Shown here: positions 51,388-62,433 of the stretch, piece after piece
Layout of the letters: each line of letters opens with the position of its first letter
Position numbering within the stretch: the stretch's first letter is position 1
Source: Caenorhabditis remanei
Taxonomy: Eukaryota; Nematoda; Chromadorea; Rhabditida; Rhabditidae
DNA: 64,000 nt
Assembly (NCBI RefSeq): GCF_010183535.1
Contig: NC_071331.1
Coordinates: 806,001-870,000 of the forward strand
Direction of reading: 5' to 3'
Position numbers and translations under genes: made by a program
The notes under the pieces: generated by a model
Told to the model about the DNA's origin: nothing
What the model saw: the letters and a program-made list of their open reading frames with translations, nothing else
Database searches by the model: none

Positions 51388-52111
51388 ATGAAATTTCTTC
51401 TCGTCGTTGCGGTTTTCCTTGCCTTTGGTACGTTTCTTCTCTTTTCAGTAGACTTCTGAAGTCGGAGGTGTCAAAAACGTATTTTCTGATTTTAGGACCA
51501 ACTGCCACGTCTGCTCAGTCGATCGCCGAAGCAGTAATGGGTGAAGGGGTGTTCAAAAGAATTAACGAAGCTAATTACGAAACAGCAATAATTGAAGGAC
51601 GCACGAAAATGGCCAAAAAAACTGGTATACAAGCTAATGCCATGGTAATTTAATTTTATTACATTTTCTAACAAGAAAACTCCAATTTCAGGTGCGTAGT
51701 GATTCTTTGAAAGTTCCGGAGGTAGAGTGTGGACGAGACTATGATGAAGAATCGGTGAAAATGATGAAAGAGGTAGAAAAGGAACATTTAAACGATATGC
51801 AAAAAAAATATGCAAGGTGGGAAGAGAAAGGAGAAGATGCATTACTTTCTTGCTTGGTTCCTTGGAAAACTGAAGTCAATTGTAAATTCAAAGAGTGTGG
51901 AAACGGGAAGAAGAATATCTTGTGCGTTTGTGGCCCAAAGAAATGTAGACTCGACAGTCAAGGATTTTGTGATAAGAGTGTGAGAAGTGAGGAGAGTGGA
52001 GAGAAGGATAGTGAGAAGGACGATGATGAATCTGATGGATCTGCTAGTCTCTACACTTTTGGTGCCTTTGTCAACTTGGCTCTTTTCTACTTGGTCGCTT
52101 CCATTCTCTGA
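51388..52111 (+). CDS. small Cys-rich, probably GPI-anchored protein (array gene 3)
   Basis: Exons 51388-51427, 51496-51644 and 51692-52111 make 202 residues, the longest of the array. Signal peptide MKFLLVVAVFLAFGPTATSA. Core: ECGRDYDEESVKMM, SCLVPWKTEVNC, KECGNGKKN, LCVCGPKKC, DSQGFC. An extra acidic Ser/Glu/Asp linker (SEESGEKDSEKDDDESDGSA) precedes the tail YTFGAFVNLALFYLVASIL. Within the conserved positions GLC becomes GFC and KKC becomes KEC. AATAAA at about 52139. Confidence 0.82.
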
Positions 52112-53230
52112 TTCTTTGTGACTTTACTTGTTGAGTGATAATAAATGTTTTATTGGGAGCTGTTTGGTTTGGATATTACAATGGAAACTTAACAATGATT
52201 CACACAACGATGTACGTTTAAACATGCTCAATGTCCTCTAAAAATAGTTCTTACTTTTTCCGGTAATTAATTGTTTGAGAAGTTAAACACGTATTTTTGT
52301 GCTTTTTTTATAAATTGGACCGCTACGTTTTTTCTTGGAGTTCCTTTTATGAAAACCACAAAAAATTATTTTTTGGCTTTTCAAACACTTCTCAAACCTG
52401 AAAAAGTCAAGTTATCACTGAAAAAACGGGCATATTGAGGCTGTGAAACGTCCCGGAGCCAATATTTTTGACCTGCATGAACATTTTTCAAGAAAATGCA
52501 GCAAGTTTGATTTCTGGATTGATATTAGTACTGCTTACTAGTGAATGCTCTAAACTAACCGTGGAGTTCAGAAACCAGACCTAGCACAATCGAAAGAGAA
52601 TCGAATTCTGATGGGAAATCAGTTTTCAAAAATTGCTCCAGAATCCAGCGATTCTGGTCTGAAAATCCAAATTTAATAATACATGTGATTTACCCAATTT
52701 TCAACCCAAATTTACCTGAATATGCCTCTCAGCCAGCGACCCCTGGCTTGTGGTTACAGATTAGCCATACGTTAAAATCATTTTCAGAAAAGTCAGCCAC
52801 CGGCGAATGGGTAATTCGTTTCTGGATGAATATTTGGTGTAGAATAGTGATTTCCTATTCAAATGATCAAAAAAAAAAAGAACCATAAAAAGACATTTTA
52901 CTACTACTTGAGTATTAGGAAATCCCCGAAAATTATCTTTTTCACAAAAATTGTGTAGTCAGAAACGGTCTGAACCCTAAAAGAGGAGTTATGCTCTACT
53001 CTTACAGTATGACAATCTGCGTCTTGATAATTTTCCCCATGATCTTAAAATATTCAGGGAATATGGTTCAACTAGCCGTCAAACTTTTTTAAACACTCCA
53101 CAAAGATTTTGTTAAATTCAAAATTAAATTTAAAAAAAGTTCCAACGACCTCGACCTCACCTCCACTTGCTCCATTCTCCCCAACCCAACCCGACCCCTC
53201 GGCACTTCCTTGACCAGGACATCCCTCTCC
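52112..53230. other. intergenic, nothing supported
   Basis: Spacer between array genes 3 and 4. Open frames are short and lack splice context; no repeat recognised. Confidence 0.5.
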
Positions 53231-53237
53231 CGGGGAT

Positions 53238-53247
53238 GCATATAAGG
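53238..53247 (+). promoter_or_regulatory. TATA-like box of array gene 4
   Basis: GCATATAAGG, 72-81 bp before the ATG, in the position of the GCATAAAAG box of the other array genes. The upstream AACCGGGTGC box is not clearly present here. Confidence 0.5.
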
Positions 53248-53318
53248 AACCCTCTCCGCTCAGTAAAACCAGAATCAATCAGATTTCTGCTGAAGTCAAA
53301 CGATCGATACGACATCCA

Positions 53319-54012
53319 ATGAAGGTGCTCATCACCGCTGGAATCCTTCTCGTCTGCGGTAAGTTTTGCATTGGACATTTGGCTGGAAATCAATATATTG
53401 GAATTTGTTTTAGCGTACTGCGTCACGTCGACTGCTCTGCCTCGTCTCAAGAGAAAAATCGAAGATCTCAAAATGTCGGATGATGAAAAGGAGGAGCTTG
53501 TTGATTTTTTCAACCAAATTCGAAGAGGTATGGCCAAAGAACTTGAAGTTTCAAACATGCATCGGCTGGTCAGTTTTTATTCCAAAAATCAATTTTGACT
53601 AACGCTTTTTCAGAAATATGACGAAGACATGGAGTCAAAAGTCAAAGATTTCGGTTGCAAAGAAGAGGATGTGCAAAAATATCTTGAAGAAAAGGCTCAA
53701 AATTTGAAGAAAGGCGATGCGGACGGACTCATCAAATTTTTGAATGAAGTGGGAGAGGATACACCATTGGGATGCTTTGATCCTGAAAAAACAACAATCG
53801 CATGTGTTGGCAAAAAGTGTGAGAATGGTAAGGAGACTGGTAACTGCATCTGTGGACCAAGTGGAAAAGGCGATGTGAAGAAAGGAAAAGCTGGGAGTGA
53901 TTGTGATGATGATGATGATGGACTCTGTAAAAAGAGCGCATCCTCGAACTTCTTCATCTTTGGCACAATCGTCAACATGATTCTCTTCTACTTGATTGCT
54001 TCCTTCTTCTGA
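53319..54012 (+). CDS. small Cys-rich, probably GPI-anchored protein (array gene 4)
   Basis: Exons 53319-53358 (again 40 bp), 53414-53568 and 53614-54012 make 197 residues. Signal peptide MKVLITAGILLVCAYCVTS. RRGMAKELEVSNMHRL/KYDEDMESKV lines up with RRAYAKERGITNMHKL/IWDENLAQLA of the 27420 gene, including the phase-0 intron, and so joins the array to a CAP-like ancestor. Core: GCFDPEKTTIAC, KKC, NCICGP, then a Gly/Lys insert, DC, DDDDDGLC. The tail is FFIFGTIVNMILFYLIASFF. It is the most diverged member and lacks the GPKKC Cys but regains one just before the Asp run. AATAAA follows. Confidence 0.82.
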
Positions 54013-54273
54013 TTTCAGAATCCTACTTGTATTGTGATAATAAATCATTTTTTGTTTGAAGTTTTTGATTTTTGATTTTTTCTAGGGGGTTCGGTACGAC
54101 AAGTATACCAGAGCTGTGCGGTATTCCTTCCTTCGACTTTCTTTTTCGAATATTTTACTTCATCACAACCCTAAAGTACAAATATCTGCTCTCCTCTCTT
54201 TTCTCAAAGTTGTTTATCCAGAAACTTCTGAAAGTTTCCAGGCGGGCAGAACTTCACTATTCGAATACGCCTA

Positions 54274-54722
54274 CAGTACCGCCCAAAAGGTTATCAACTT
54301 TGGCTGTTTTCAGTTGAAAATGACCAACTTGGAGAGTGTGCCATGGTAATACTGATTGTTCCACAAAGTAGATGTTTAATTAACTATACAGAACAAAGGT
54401 AGATCTTTATTTTTGTAGTTGACAACCTTTTGTACAAGCACTCTCTAGCAAGTTACGTATCGACAAAGTAATTTCTCCCTCAAATCGACCCATTTCAGTG
54501 CAAAAATAGTGCGATTTTCGAGATGACTTAAAATGACCATAACTCTCCAGGGAGTGCTCGTACAAAAAAGTTGTCAACTACGAAAATGAAGATCTACCTT
54601 TGTTCTGTATAGTTCATTAAAAATCTACTTTGTGGAACAATCAGTATTACCATGACACACTCTCAAAGTTGGTCATTTTCAACTGAAAACAGCCAAAGTT
54701 GATAACCTTTTGGGCGGTACTG
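54274..54722. mobile_element. Tc1-type foldback element (CAGTACCGCCC ends)
   Basis: CAGTACCGCCCAAAAGGTTA at the left and its inverse at the right. The arms match over about 200 bp with some differences. TA flanks are at 54272-54273 and 54723-54724. No coding capacity. The right TA is shared with the next element. Confidence 0.85.
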
Positions 54723-54724
54723 TA

Positions 54725-56324
54725 CAGTGCGCGTCAAAAGTTTATGCCACCCCCCAAATCTGAGGTTTCTGTGAAAACAAAACGTTTTCAAGAAAAATGG
54801 TTTATACCACTAAATTCAGCGCCTAAAAAAACCTAGGTGACCAAATTTTCAGACACGTACCACTAATAATACGGCCCCAGCACCAAAAAGTCACTTTTTA
54901 GGCCGCGTCAAAAGTTTATGCCACCTCCGAAAAAACGAGTGAACCTCGAATTTTTTTCGCGTCTTTTCAACTTTTATCAGTTTTTTTGTTATTTTTCGTT
55001 GTTTTATAATGTTTTTTGATAGAATCGTCTGCTTCTAAAACATGTTGAGCAATTTCCCAGTTGATTTTGTCATGGTTTTTGAACTTTTTTGACTTTGGAT
55101 TGAAAATCTTGAAAAATTCAAAGAAGGTCCATCAGAAATTTACTTTTAGACGATGGAATCAACAGATACCGGTTATTAATGTTGAAAAAAGAAAGAAAAA
55201 CGGTTCTTGGTTGATTCTCCGAAGATTTGGATTGCTTGGAACACATGCTTCCTCAGACTGTCATTGAGGCTTTGACGGTAGTTTGGCTGAATGACACTCT
55301 ACTTGTCCAGAATTGCATTTTCCTGTTGAGGAGCAGACGAAAACGCTCAACCTTGACACTAAACAACATTTTCAAGAAGTTTCAAAGCATTTCTAACAAA
55401 ATTCAGATCCGGGGAACTCTCAGAACAGCGGAAGAACTTGATAATATTGATCAAAAAGCAGATCATCATGCAGGATCTAGTCTGGTTGCCTTGTTGACAA
55501 TTCTCTGCACCTTCTGACAAGAAATATGATGATTCCTACATAAAATGTTCTTTGATGGTCATTCGAGATCATCTTGCAGGTCATATACATCAAGGAACGG
55601 TGATCTGCTTTTTGATCAATATTATCAAGTTCTTCCGCTGTTCTGAGAGTTCCCCGGATCTGAATTTTGTTAGAAATGCTTTGAAACTTCTTGAAAATGT
55701 TGTCTAGTGTCAAGGTTGAGCGTTTTCGTCTGCTCCTCAACAGGAAAATGCAATTCTGGACAAGTAGAGTGTCATTCAGCCAAACTACCGTCAAAGCCTC
55801 AATGACAGTCTGAGGAAGCATGTGTTCCAAGCAATCCAAATCTTCGGAGAATCAACCAAGAACCGTTTTTCTTTCTTTTTTCAACATTAATAACCGGTAT
55901 CTGTTGATTCCATCGTCTAAAAGTAAATTTCTGATGGACCTTCTTTGAATTTTTCAAGATTTTCAATCCAAAGTCAAAAAAGTTCAAAAACCATGACAAA
56001 ATCAACTGGGAAATTGCTCAACATGTTTTAGAAGCAGACGATTCTATCAAAAAACATTATAAAACAACGAAAAATAACAAAAAAACTGATAAAAGTTGAA
56101 AAGCCGCGAAAAAAAGTCGAGGTTCACTCGTTTTTTCGGAGGTGGCATAAACTTTTGACGCGGCCTAAAAAGTGACGTATTATTAGAGGTACGTGTCTGA
56201 AAATTTGGTCACCTATGTTTTTTTAGGCGCTGAATTTAGTGGTATAAACCATTTTTCTTGAAAACGTTTTGTTTTCACAGAAACCTCAGATTTGGGGGGT
56301 GGCATAAACTTTTGACGCGCACTG
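54725..56324. mobile_element. 1.6-kb near-perfect palindrome, Tc1-like ends
   Basis: CAGTGCGCGTCAAAAGTTTA at the left and its inverse at the right, flanked by TA (54723-54724 and 56325-56326). The arms are about 730-740 bp, nearly identical, around a spacer at about 55468-55597. Each arm encodes the same open frames (for example TVIEALTVVWLNDTLLVQNC and IQIRGTLRTAEELDNIDQK), mirrored; I do not recognise them as a transposase. The left arm has about 20 bp near 54870 that the right lacks. Confidence 0.85.
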
Positions 56325-56326
56325 TA

Positions 56327-57279
56327 TATAAGTATCCATAAAATTTCTACCATCTCGAAGAATTTATTCCAGAAATTTCAAACAATCCGTGAAAAAAACT
56401 TTGTGAATCTGATAAAAGTTGGCCATAATTTGATGATTGGATTTCTAGATTTGTGAGCTCTTGGTATAGAGTTTAGTGCTTCAAACTAATCTGATAATGA
56501 TTGCTTTTGGAAATAGTGTGATATATGAGGGGGCATATTATTTTGCCTAAAAACCGTAATTATAAAAACAAAAACATTTTGAACCCATTTATGATATTGA
56601 CTACCAGAAACCGGTCATTCTGAATGTTCTCCAGTTGTTAATTTCTGAAGGTTCGATGAATCCCAACCTATTTCTAGATACGTTCTTGGTCGCCGTAGGG
56701 ACCATTTGAGTTTAATGTCTCACGATAACAAGCAACGACTAAAATACGGAAAATAATTAAGATAATAAAAAGATTCAGTAACAGTTATTGTCTCGATTTT
56801 TTTCTCAAAAAATAAAAGAAAGCATTTGCCGCACTGAAGTGATCAATGTTTCTTCTGAAAATGTAGAAACTGATTTTATTCTTATTGGTTTTTGTTATTC
56901 TCATATATAATAATAACTAAAGGTTTAGGTTTAGTTTCAATACATTCCTTGCTCAAAACGGGACAATCTAATGATTATTATTCAGTTTCAGGTAGATTGT
57001 CTAAACGGTTGTATAAAATTTCGGGTATTTGTTTCTTTCAATAAATGCAAGAATAGAAATTTAGCTTCAAAACTTTCAGAAGAGTATGAAGATTGCCCTG
57101 TAGCTCTGTTTTGACTGTTTCTACACTTTTTGTTTTCTACTTGTTTTATTAAAACTTGAGAACAGTGAGAAATGATGAAATGGTTCAAGATCAACTAGAC
57201 AGGTAACTGTACGTATGGTAAAATCAAGTCAATGAAACCGCGTTTTTTTTTAAATTTCCCGTTGTTATGTAATGTCCTA
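56327..57279. other. no gene seen
   Basis: A+T-rich spacer downstream of the phosphatase gene; no supported exon, RNA or repeat. Confidence 0.5.
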
Positions 57280-57343
57280 CTGTTTCAACCATAACACTTT
57301 CTCCTTTAATATAATTAAACAATTTATATACACAAGAAAATAA
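57280..57343 (+). ncRNA. candidate 21U-RNA locus, spacing 36
   Basis: CTGTTTCA at 57280-57287. The nearest YRNT is CAAT, with the U at 57323. Confidence 0.35.
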
Positions 57344-57419
57344 TGAAACCCTGTAAGTCAAATAAATATCAATATGCAATCAAAATACATTATCAATTCC
57401 AAATATACATCACCACCAA

Positions 57420-60374
57420 TCAATTCTTCTCCAAAACGAAAGGATCCAAAAACTTTCCGGTCGTTTCCGAAGTGTCCACAAAGTCAGTGGACAAATGAGT
57501 GGAATTGTAGACAGTCAGGAAAGTGTACCCATATTCCCCGAGTGCCTTGACAGAGAAGTCCTGGATGATATGGTCGGATGGGTCCTCGTGGGAGTGGCAT
57601 CCCGCTCCTCCAGTCAGAATGTACACTGGTGCAGGGGCATTCTTGATATGGGTCGGGTCGGATGACTTGAATGGCTCCTTGTTGAAAATCGGCCACATTC
57701 TCTCGTAAGTATGCTTATGTCCGTATAAGATCAAATCCACTTTATGTTGATTCAACAACTCCTCGAGTCCAGGGAACTTATCCGTCAATCCTTCCCTTGA
57801 CAAAATATCTTCGTCATCATGACATCCCTTCTTCTTTTTGCTAGAACAGTACCATGGTCTATGGAACATCACAATGGTCCATTTCTTATTGTTACTTGCC
57901 AAGTCTTGTTCCAACCACTTGAATTGTTTTTGGGACTCCTTAGACATCTCTTCGGCGTAGTACTCGGAGTTTAAGGCGATGAAGTGGACGAAACCGTAGT
58001 CAAAGCTCCAGAAAAGGTTATTGTCGTAGACCCCGTTTCTGGGCATGGTGAATCTATTGGTGATGTGGTTGAAGTTACTGTCCACTTCATGGTTTCCAGC
58101 AAACACCTGGAATATAGAACTTTTTTAAACAAAGTTGTCACCGGTGCGTAACTCGCTTCAAATTGAGTTCGATGAGCTAAAAAATATACCAAAATGTAGA
58201 TCTCAGCAAGATCTATGCCACGGATACAAAAAATTAGCCAAAAAAGCCATTCATTACTGGCTCGGAGCACCAGGGATGTTCGGAACTGGAAATATCGAAA
58301 ATTCCGGAAGTCGGAACTTTTCCCGCACAATTATCTTTTTTTATCATTACGAAAATATTTTGAAATTTCGGAATCAACGTTTTTTCCGAAACTTTTCTCA
58401 GAAATCGGAAATCTCCGAAAGTTCCAAAAAAAATTCGGAACTTTTCCGGGGAAAAAAAGTTCCAAAAGAAGTCGGAAATTTCGGAAGTTACGGAATTTCC
58501 GATTTCCGTTCCGCACTTCCCTGACCGGAAGGCTATTCGTTAATACACCGTGAGCCGGGAAAAAGTGCCAAACACGCAAAAATAGCCAAAAAACTCCCGC
58601 TTCGCGGAGCATTAACAAATAGCCATCCGGCCCGTATTATATCAGTGACATAGATCTCGATGAGTTCGACATTTTGTTATATTTTTCAGCTCATGAAACT
58701 TAATTTGAAGCGAGTTACTATGCTTTTAAACTGAAGGTCATAGAAAATTACATATTCTGTTTCATAATAATTTTAACAGTCCTCCCGTATAAATCATATC
58801 TAATTTTCTGCTCTTACACCCACCATATATGGAACATAAGCTGCAAACGGCTCAATCGCATTCATATAGTCATCCCCAGTACTTCCATCCTGGTCATGTA
58901 GATCATACGCCAAGTCACCGATATGAATGATCAAGTCGAATTGGTTATCCTTCCTGGCGGCTATCAACTGATCAATGCTCTGTTGGCCCTTGTAGATACT
59001 CAAGTCGCCAAAGATAGCAGCACGAAGTGGTTGGGATTGGTCAGGCTGACGGAAATGGAAGATTTCAGACATTTCCTGGGAGCTTCCCACTTGGTAGTCT
59101 GAAAAATATATATGTAGGTTGATTGGTGAGTCCCCTTTGTGCCGGTGTGAAAAGTAAATTTGTCTATTTGCAAATGCTCTTATCAGTGGGGAGAAAGCGG
59201 GTCGAGATTGTTTTGTAAATAAATGATGGTATGGTTTTTTCAATTGTTGAGCTCTTTCGCTGACTACACTCCAAAATAAGTAAAAAAGCAAGTGCGCTCT
59301 AATGAGACACCAAGGGAATTAGTAGAATGCGCTTCACTGATGAATATAACACTAGACTAGAATAAAGTGAGTCAAAAGTTTCAGTAGAGCGTGTTTGAAA
59401 AAACTTTTTCTGTAACACCAAGTTTTTAATTTTGCAAACTAATAGTTACAGTTAATAGTACCTCAAAATCGTTTGGACAACAGACTTAAAATTGTGAAAG
59501 TTTCGAAATATACCATACTTGTCAACAGGATCGAGGCGTAACTAGCTTAAAACGCAATATTATGATCTGAAAAATATACCAAAATTTAGATCTCAACGAG
59601 TTCTATATTCATGGCTTTCTGGGGCAAAAGTTATTTGTTAGTGGATTACGAGCCGGGAAAATGCCAAAAAACGCGAAAATGACCAAAAAGACATTCTACC
59701 CCGGCCCGCGGAATAACCATCCGACTTGTATTATATCAGTGACATAGATCTCGCCGAGATCTAAATTTTGGTATATTTTTCAGCTCATGAAACTTTTTTT
59801 GAAGCGAATTAGGTTGGCCCGGTGTGGCTCGGTTGGCAATTATAAAAATAACAAAATCGTCCGGTTTCAGAAAGTCTAGTTTTTAAACGTCTCGAAGGTT
59901 CAGAATTATATCGATTCTGTAGCTGGAATTTCTTTGAAAACTCAAAAAACTCACAATAAAGCTGCCCAGCTACCATATTCTGCATTGTCGCCCGATGCGT
60001 GTACCTCATTTTTCCCTTCTTCCCTTGATCCGCCCATCCAGTTGTGTTCCCTTTAGCAGTGAGCCTCAACGAGTCCTTGGTGACACCAAAAGCGACGTAG
60101 GGCGTCACATTGGGTACTGTAAGATAGGAACGTTTTTTCACTATAGAGTTGTACCCCGAATTAATGATCATCCAGAAATCCGAAAACTTTAAGGCAATTT
60201 TGTGGAACGGAACATTTTTTGAAAATAGCATAACTTACATGGATCCAGTGTAAGCCAAGTCACCACCATCTCATCCGGCTTTCCACTCAGACTCAAGTGA
60301 ACTTGCTCCACTTTCTTCGAGCATACTGTAGCAGCGGCGATGGCCAGAAGGCAAAAAGTGAGCCGAAGAATCAT
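57420..60374 (-). CDS. purple acid phosphatase (ACP7-like), secreted
   Basis: Metallophosphoesterase of the purple acid phosphatase family: two-metal hydrolysis of phosphate monoesters. Exons 60239-60374, 59955-60116, 58818-59098 and 57420-58106 join in frame to 421 residues. ATG 60374 gives the signal peptide MILRLTFCLLAIAAATVCS; two in-frame ATGs upstream (60398, 60407) would precede it with polar residues. N-terminal domain: VEQVHLSLSG, EMVVTWLT, YVAFGV. Metal ligands all present: D131 (IFGDLS), D161 and Y164 (IHIGDLAYD), N198 and H199 in AGNHE, H275 (VMFHRPWY), H323 and H325 (YGHKHTYER). The C-terminal domain has YILTGGAGCHSHED and GYTFLTVYN. The length is normal for the animal type. Two introns carry GCGTAACTCGC-family repeats. 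Confidence 0.93.
58137..58722. mobile_element. GCGTAACTCGC-family element with a nested insertion
   Basis: Left arm GGTGCGTAACTCGCTTCAAA...ACCAAAATGTAGATCTC, right arm its reverse, ending GAAGCGAGTTACT. Inside, 58271-58523 has the inverted ends CAGGGATGTTCGGAAC / GTTCCGCACTTCCCTG and is full of GGAA/TTCC words; this looks like a second element inserted into the first. It lies in a phosphatase intron. Confidence 0.7.
58757..58824 (+). ncRNA. candidate 21U-RNA locus at a phosphatase splice donor
   Basis: CTGTTTCA at 58757-58764. TAAT gives the U at 58804 (40 nt); the RNA would run antisense across the exon 3 donor (58818). Confidence 0.45.
59525..59815. repeat. GCGTAACTCGC-family element in a phosphatase intron
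   Basis: GAGGCGTAACTAGCTTAAAA, ATATACCAAAATTTAGATCT on the left; GATCTAAATTTTGGTATAT and GAAGCGAATTAGG on the right. Confidence 0.7.
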
Positions 60375-60925
60375 ATTGCAGTGAGGATTCAGATGCATAT
60401 CCCCCAACAGTTTTATATTACCTTGTTCCTCTCCAATAAGCTCCGCCCCCTCCTCTCCTCCCGCCGAAAGTAAATGTCGTCACTTCATTATCAGTCCCCC
60501 GCTCTCTTCCCTCCAAAGTTCATTCCCCCCTCCATTTTAGAGCGTCAACCCGAAAAATTGGAGAACCGAGTCAAGCGACGAAATTTCATGGAAATTCTAT
60601 TTTTACCCGGGGTATTTTAGGTATTTGGGTTGGAAACACTGATGTATTACAATGTGATATGATTGAACACTCTTTTTCGTGATTATTTTAAAAATAAATC
60701 AGAAATTTGATAGAGTGACAGACTACAGATGGGGCTGCAAAAATGATATGGTTTAGATTGTGTGCTGGAAAGTTACAGTATGACTTTTTTGGTCTTCCAA
60801 TTGGAAATAGAGAGGTGGGAAGAATAGAGGCACTTTATTACAAGAGTAAGTGTATTTAAAAAATAAGTTATAGTGTTGCACGGGATCTTTATGCTCTGCT
60901 CACTCTATCGATTATCATTGTGTAC
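60375..60925. other. phosphatase upstream region
   Basis: Contains C-rich pyrimidine tracts (TCCGCCCCCTCCTCTCC near 60440 and CCCCCGCTCTCTTCCC near 60495) that may be promoter sequence. No gene supported. Confidence 0.4.
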
Positions 60926-61491
60926 ACATTGAGTCAATTTTCAGCTCTTTAGGAAGGAATATTAGTCTAGTGTCAGAATTTTTTTGAAGTAATTTTTGGG
61001 AGAACTCATGGTCATGGTGAATGTATTATAATCTAAATTTAGCTTAAAGATTCTGTAATTGATGTGCTAGTTTTGAAACATTAATTTCATATCTACTTTT
61101 AGAAAAAGAGTGCTGAATTGTGGTTTTTTCTGCTTCAAACACCCCACTTCTTCTCTTGTTTTTTGGCTAGCACAATGCCAATTGATCTTGCATTCCATTT
61201 TTTAGTCTTAGAAATCTCTATAATTAGCGGAGGGTGTGAGAATTTATTTCGATCTGAAAAACTTGAAATGGTTGTAAGACAAACGATTTTAAAACAAACA
61301 CTATTAAAGTAGTAAGTGCGATGAAAAAAAAATTATACAGTTGCATGGGCTCTTTTTGATCTGTTTGCTCGTATTCAGAATGATCGCTACAACCAATAAA
61401 ATTCAAACATTTTCTAAAAAAAAACCTTCCCTTGATAGACGATTTTCAGCTCTTCAAGAATGAAAATTAGCCTAGGTCCAAAATTTTTTTG

Positions 61492-61561
61492 AAGGCCTTT
61501 TAGGAGCTCTGAACGAATTTAGCTTGAAGATTTTGTAATTGATGTGCTAGTTTTGAAACAG
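61492..61561 (-). ncRNA. candidate 21U-RNA locus, spacing 42
   Basis: CTGTTTCA on the minus strand at 61554-61561. CGTT gives the U at 61512. Confidence 0.35.
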
Positions 61562-61708
61562 AAATTCCATGTCTATTTTTAGAAAAAAAGTATTCAATTG
61601 TGGTTATTTTCTGCTTCAAGCACTTCACTTCTACTCTTTTTCTGGGTTAGCACAATCTCATTTTTATGTCAATAGCTTGAATCATACTATCCTAGAAATT
61701 ATGAGTTT

Positions 61709-61774
61709 CTGTTTCAAATAGAGGATAGAAGACGTCAGTACGCAATGCATCATTCTCTTGAAGGTTGCATATCC
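61709..61774 (+). ncRNA. candidate 21U-RNA (piRNA) locus
   Basis: CTGTTTCA at 61709-61716. CATT gives the U at 61754 (38 nt). The context GAGTTTCTGTTTCAAA recurs at 62141. Confidence 0.5.
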
Positions 61775-62146
61775 TCTTGAAAAAATTGCCCTAGACATCT
61801 CTATAATTTGCAATGGGTGTGACAATTTATTTCAATCTGAAAAAAAAACTTGAAATCGTTAAAAACATAATTTCAAATACTGACAATGTGTTTGTTTAGC
61901 AGAGATCTGAAACCGATTAATACGTTATTTTTTGTTGCTGAAATCACGATAGTGGTTTCGATTTATTCGGAAGTTTCATTCATTCGATGATATATGTACA
62001 TATGAAGTAAACGTGCTCGAGCGGCTGGTGGAATGAAGATATATCAAAAATTGTTATATACCGTGAAAACGAAACAGTTAATACAGCTTATGAATAAAAC
62101 GTCACATGAATGTTACCACTTTTCTGGAACCGCTATTTTTGAGTTT

Positions 62147-62213
62147 CTGTTTCAAAATCCTTGTTTAATTCAATTTGTTTTTTCTTTCACGATATTTATC
62201 CACGACGTTTGGC
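62147..62213 (+). ncRNA. candidate 21U-RNA (piRNA) locus
   Basis: CTGTTTCA at 62147-62154. CGAT gives the U at 62193 (39 nt); predicted RNA 62193-62213. Confidence 0.62.
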
Positions 62214-62433
62214 ATTCTATTTTGGTTAACACAATTTCATCGATTTGCTCACCACTGGAAAGAAAACAGGCTTAGAAACTATGAATTCAGGTTTCAAGGT
62301 AATGATGCAAGTTAGAAGTAATTGAGATATTAAATTCATTGTGATATGGATCGAGTTATTATATCTGAGTAATCGGAAACTTTTTTATGCATTCTGTATA
62401 CAAACAATTACAGGTACTGACGATATTAAAATT

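Larger units (their letters stand above)
60930..61860 (+). repeat. tandem duplication of ~500 bp
   Basis: Copy 1 (about 60930-61270) and copy 2 (about 61440-61855) share TTTTCAGCTCTT, TGTAATTGATGTGCTAGTTT, TTCTGCTTCAA, TTAGCACAAT and AATTTATTTC(G/A)ATCTGAAAAA. Copy 2 has an intact 21U core (61554); in copy 1 the same place reads TGAAACAT. Confidence 0.8.

Noticed and set aside
53157..54048. Long minus-strand open frames opposite array gene 4
   Set aside because: Shadow frames of the well-supported plus-strand exons.
55227..55839. Mirrored open frames read as possible genes
   Set aside because: They are the same sequence on the two arms of the 54725-56324 palindrome; no known domain, and no splice or promoter context.
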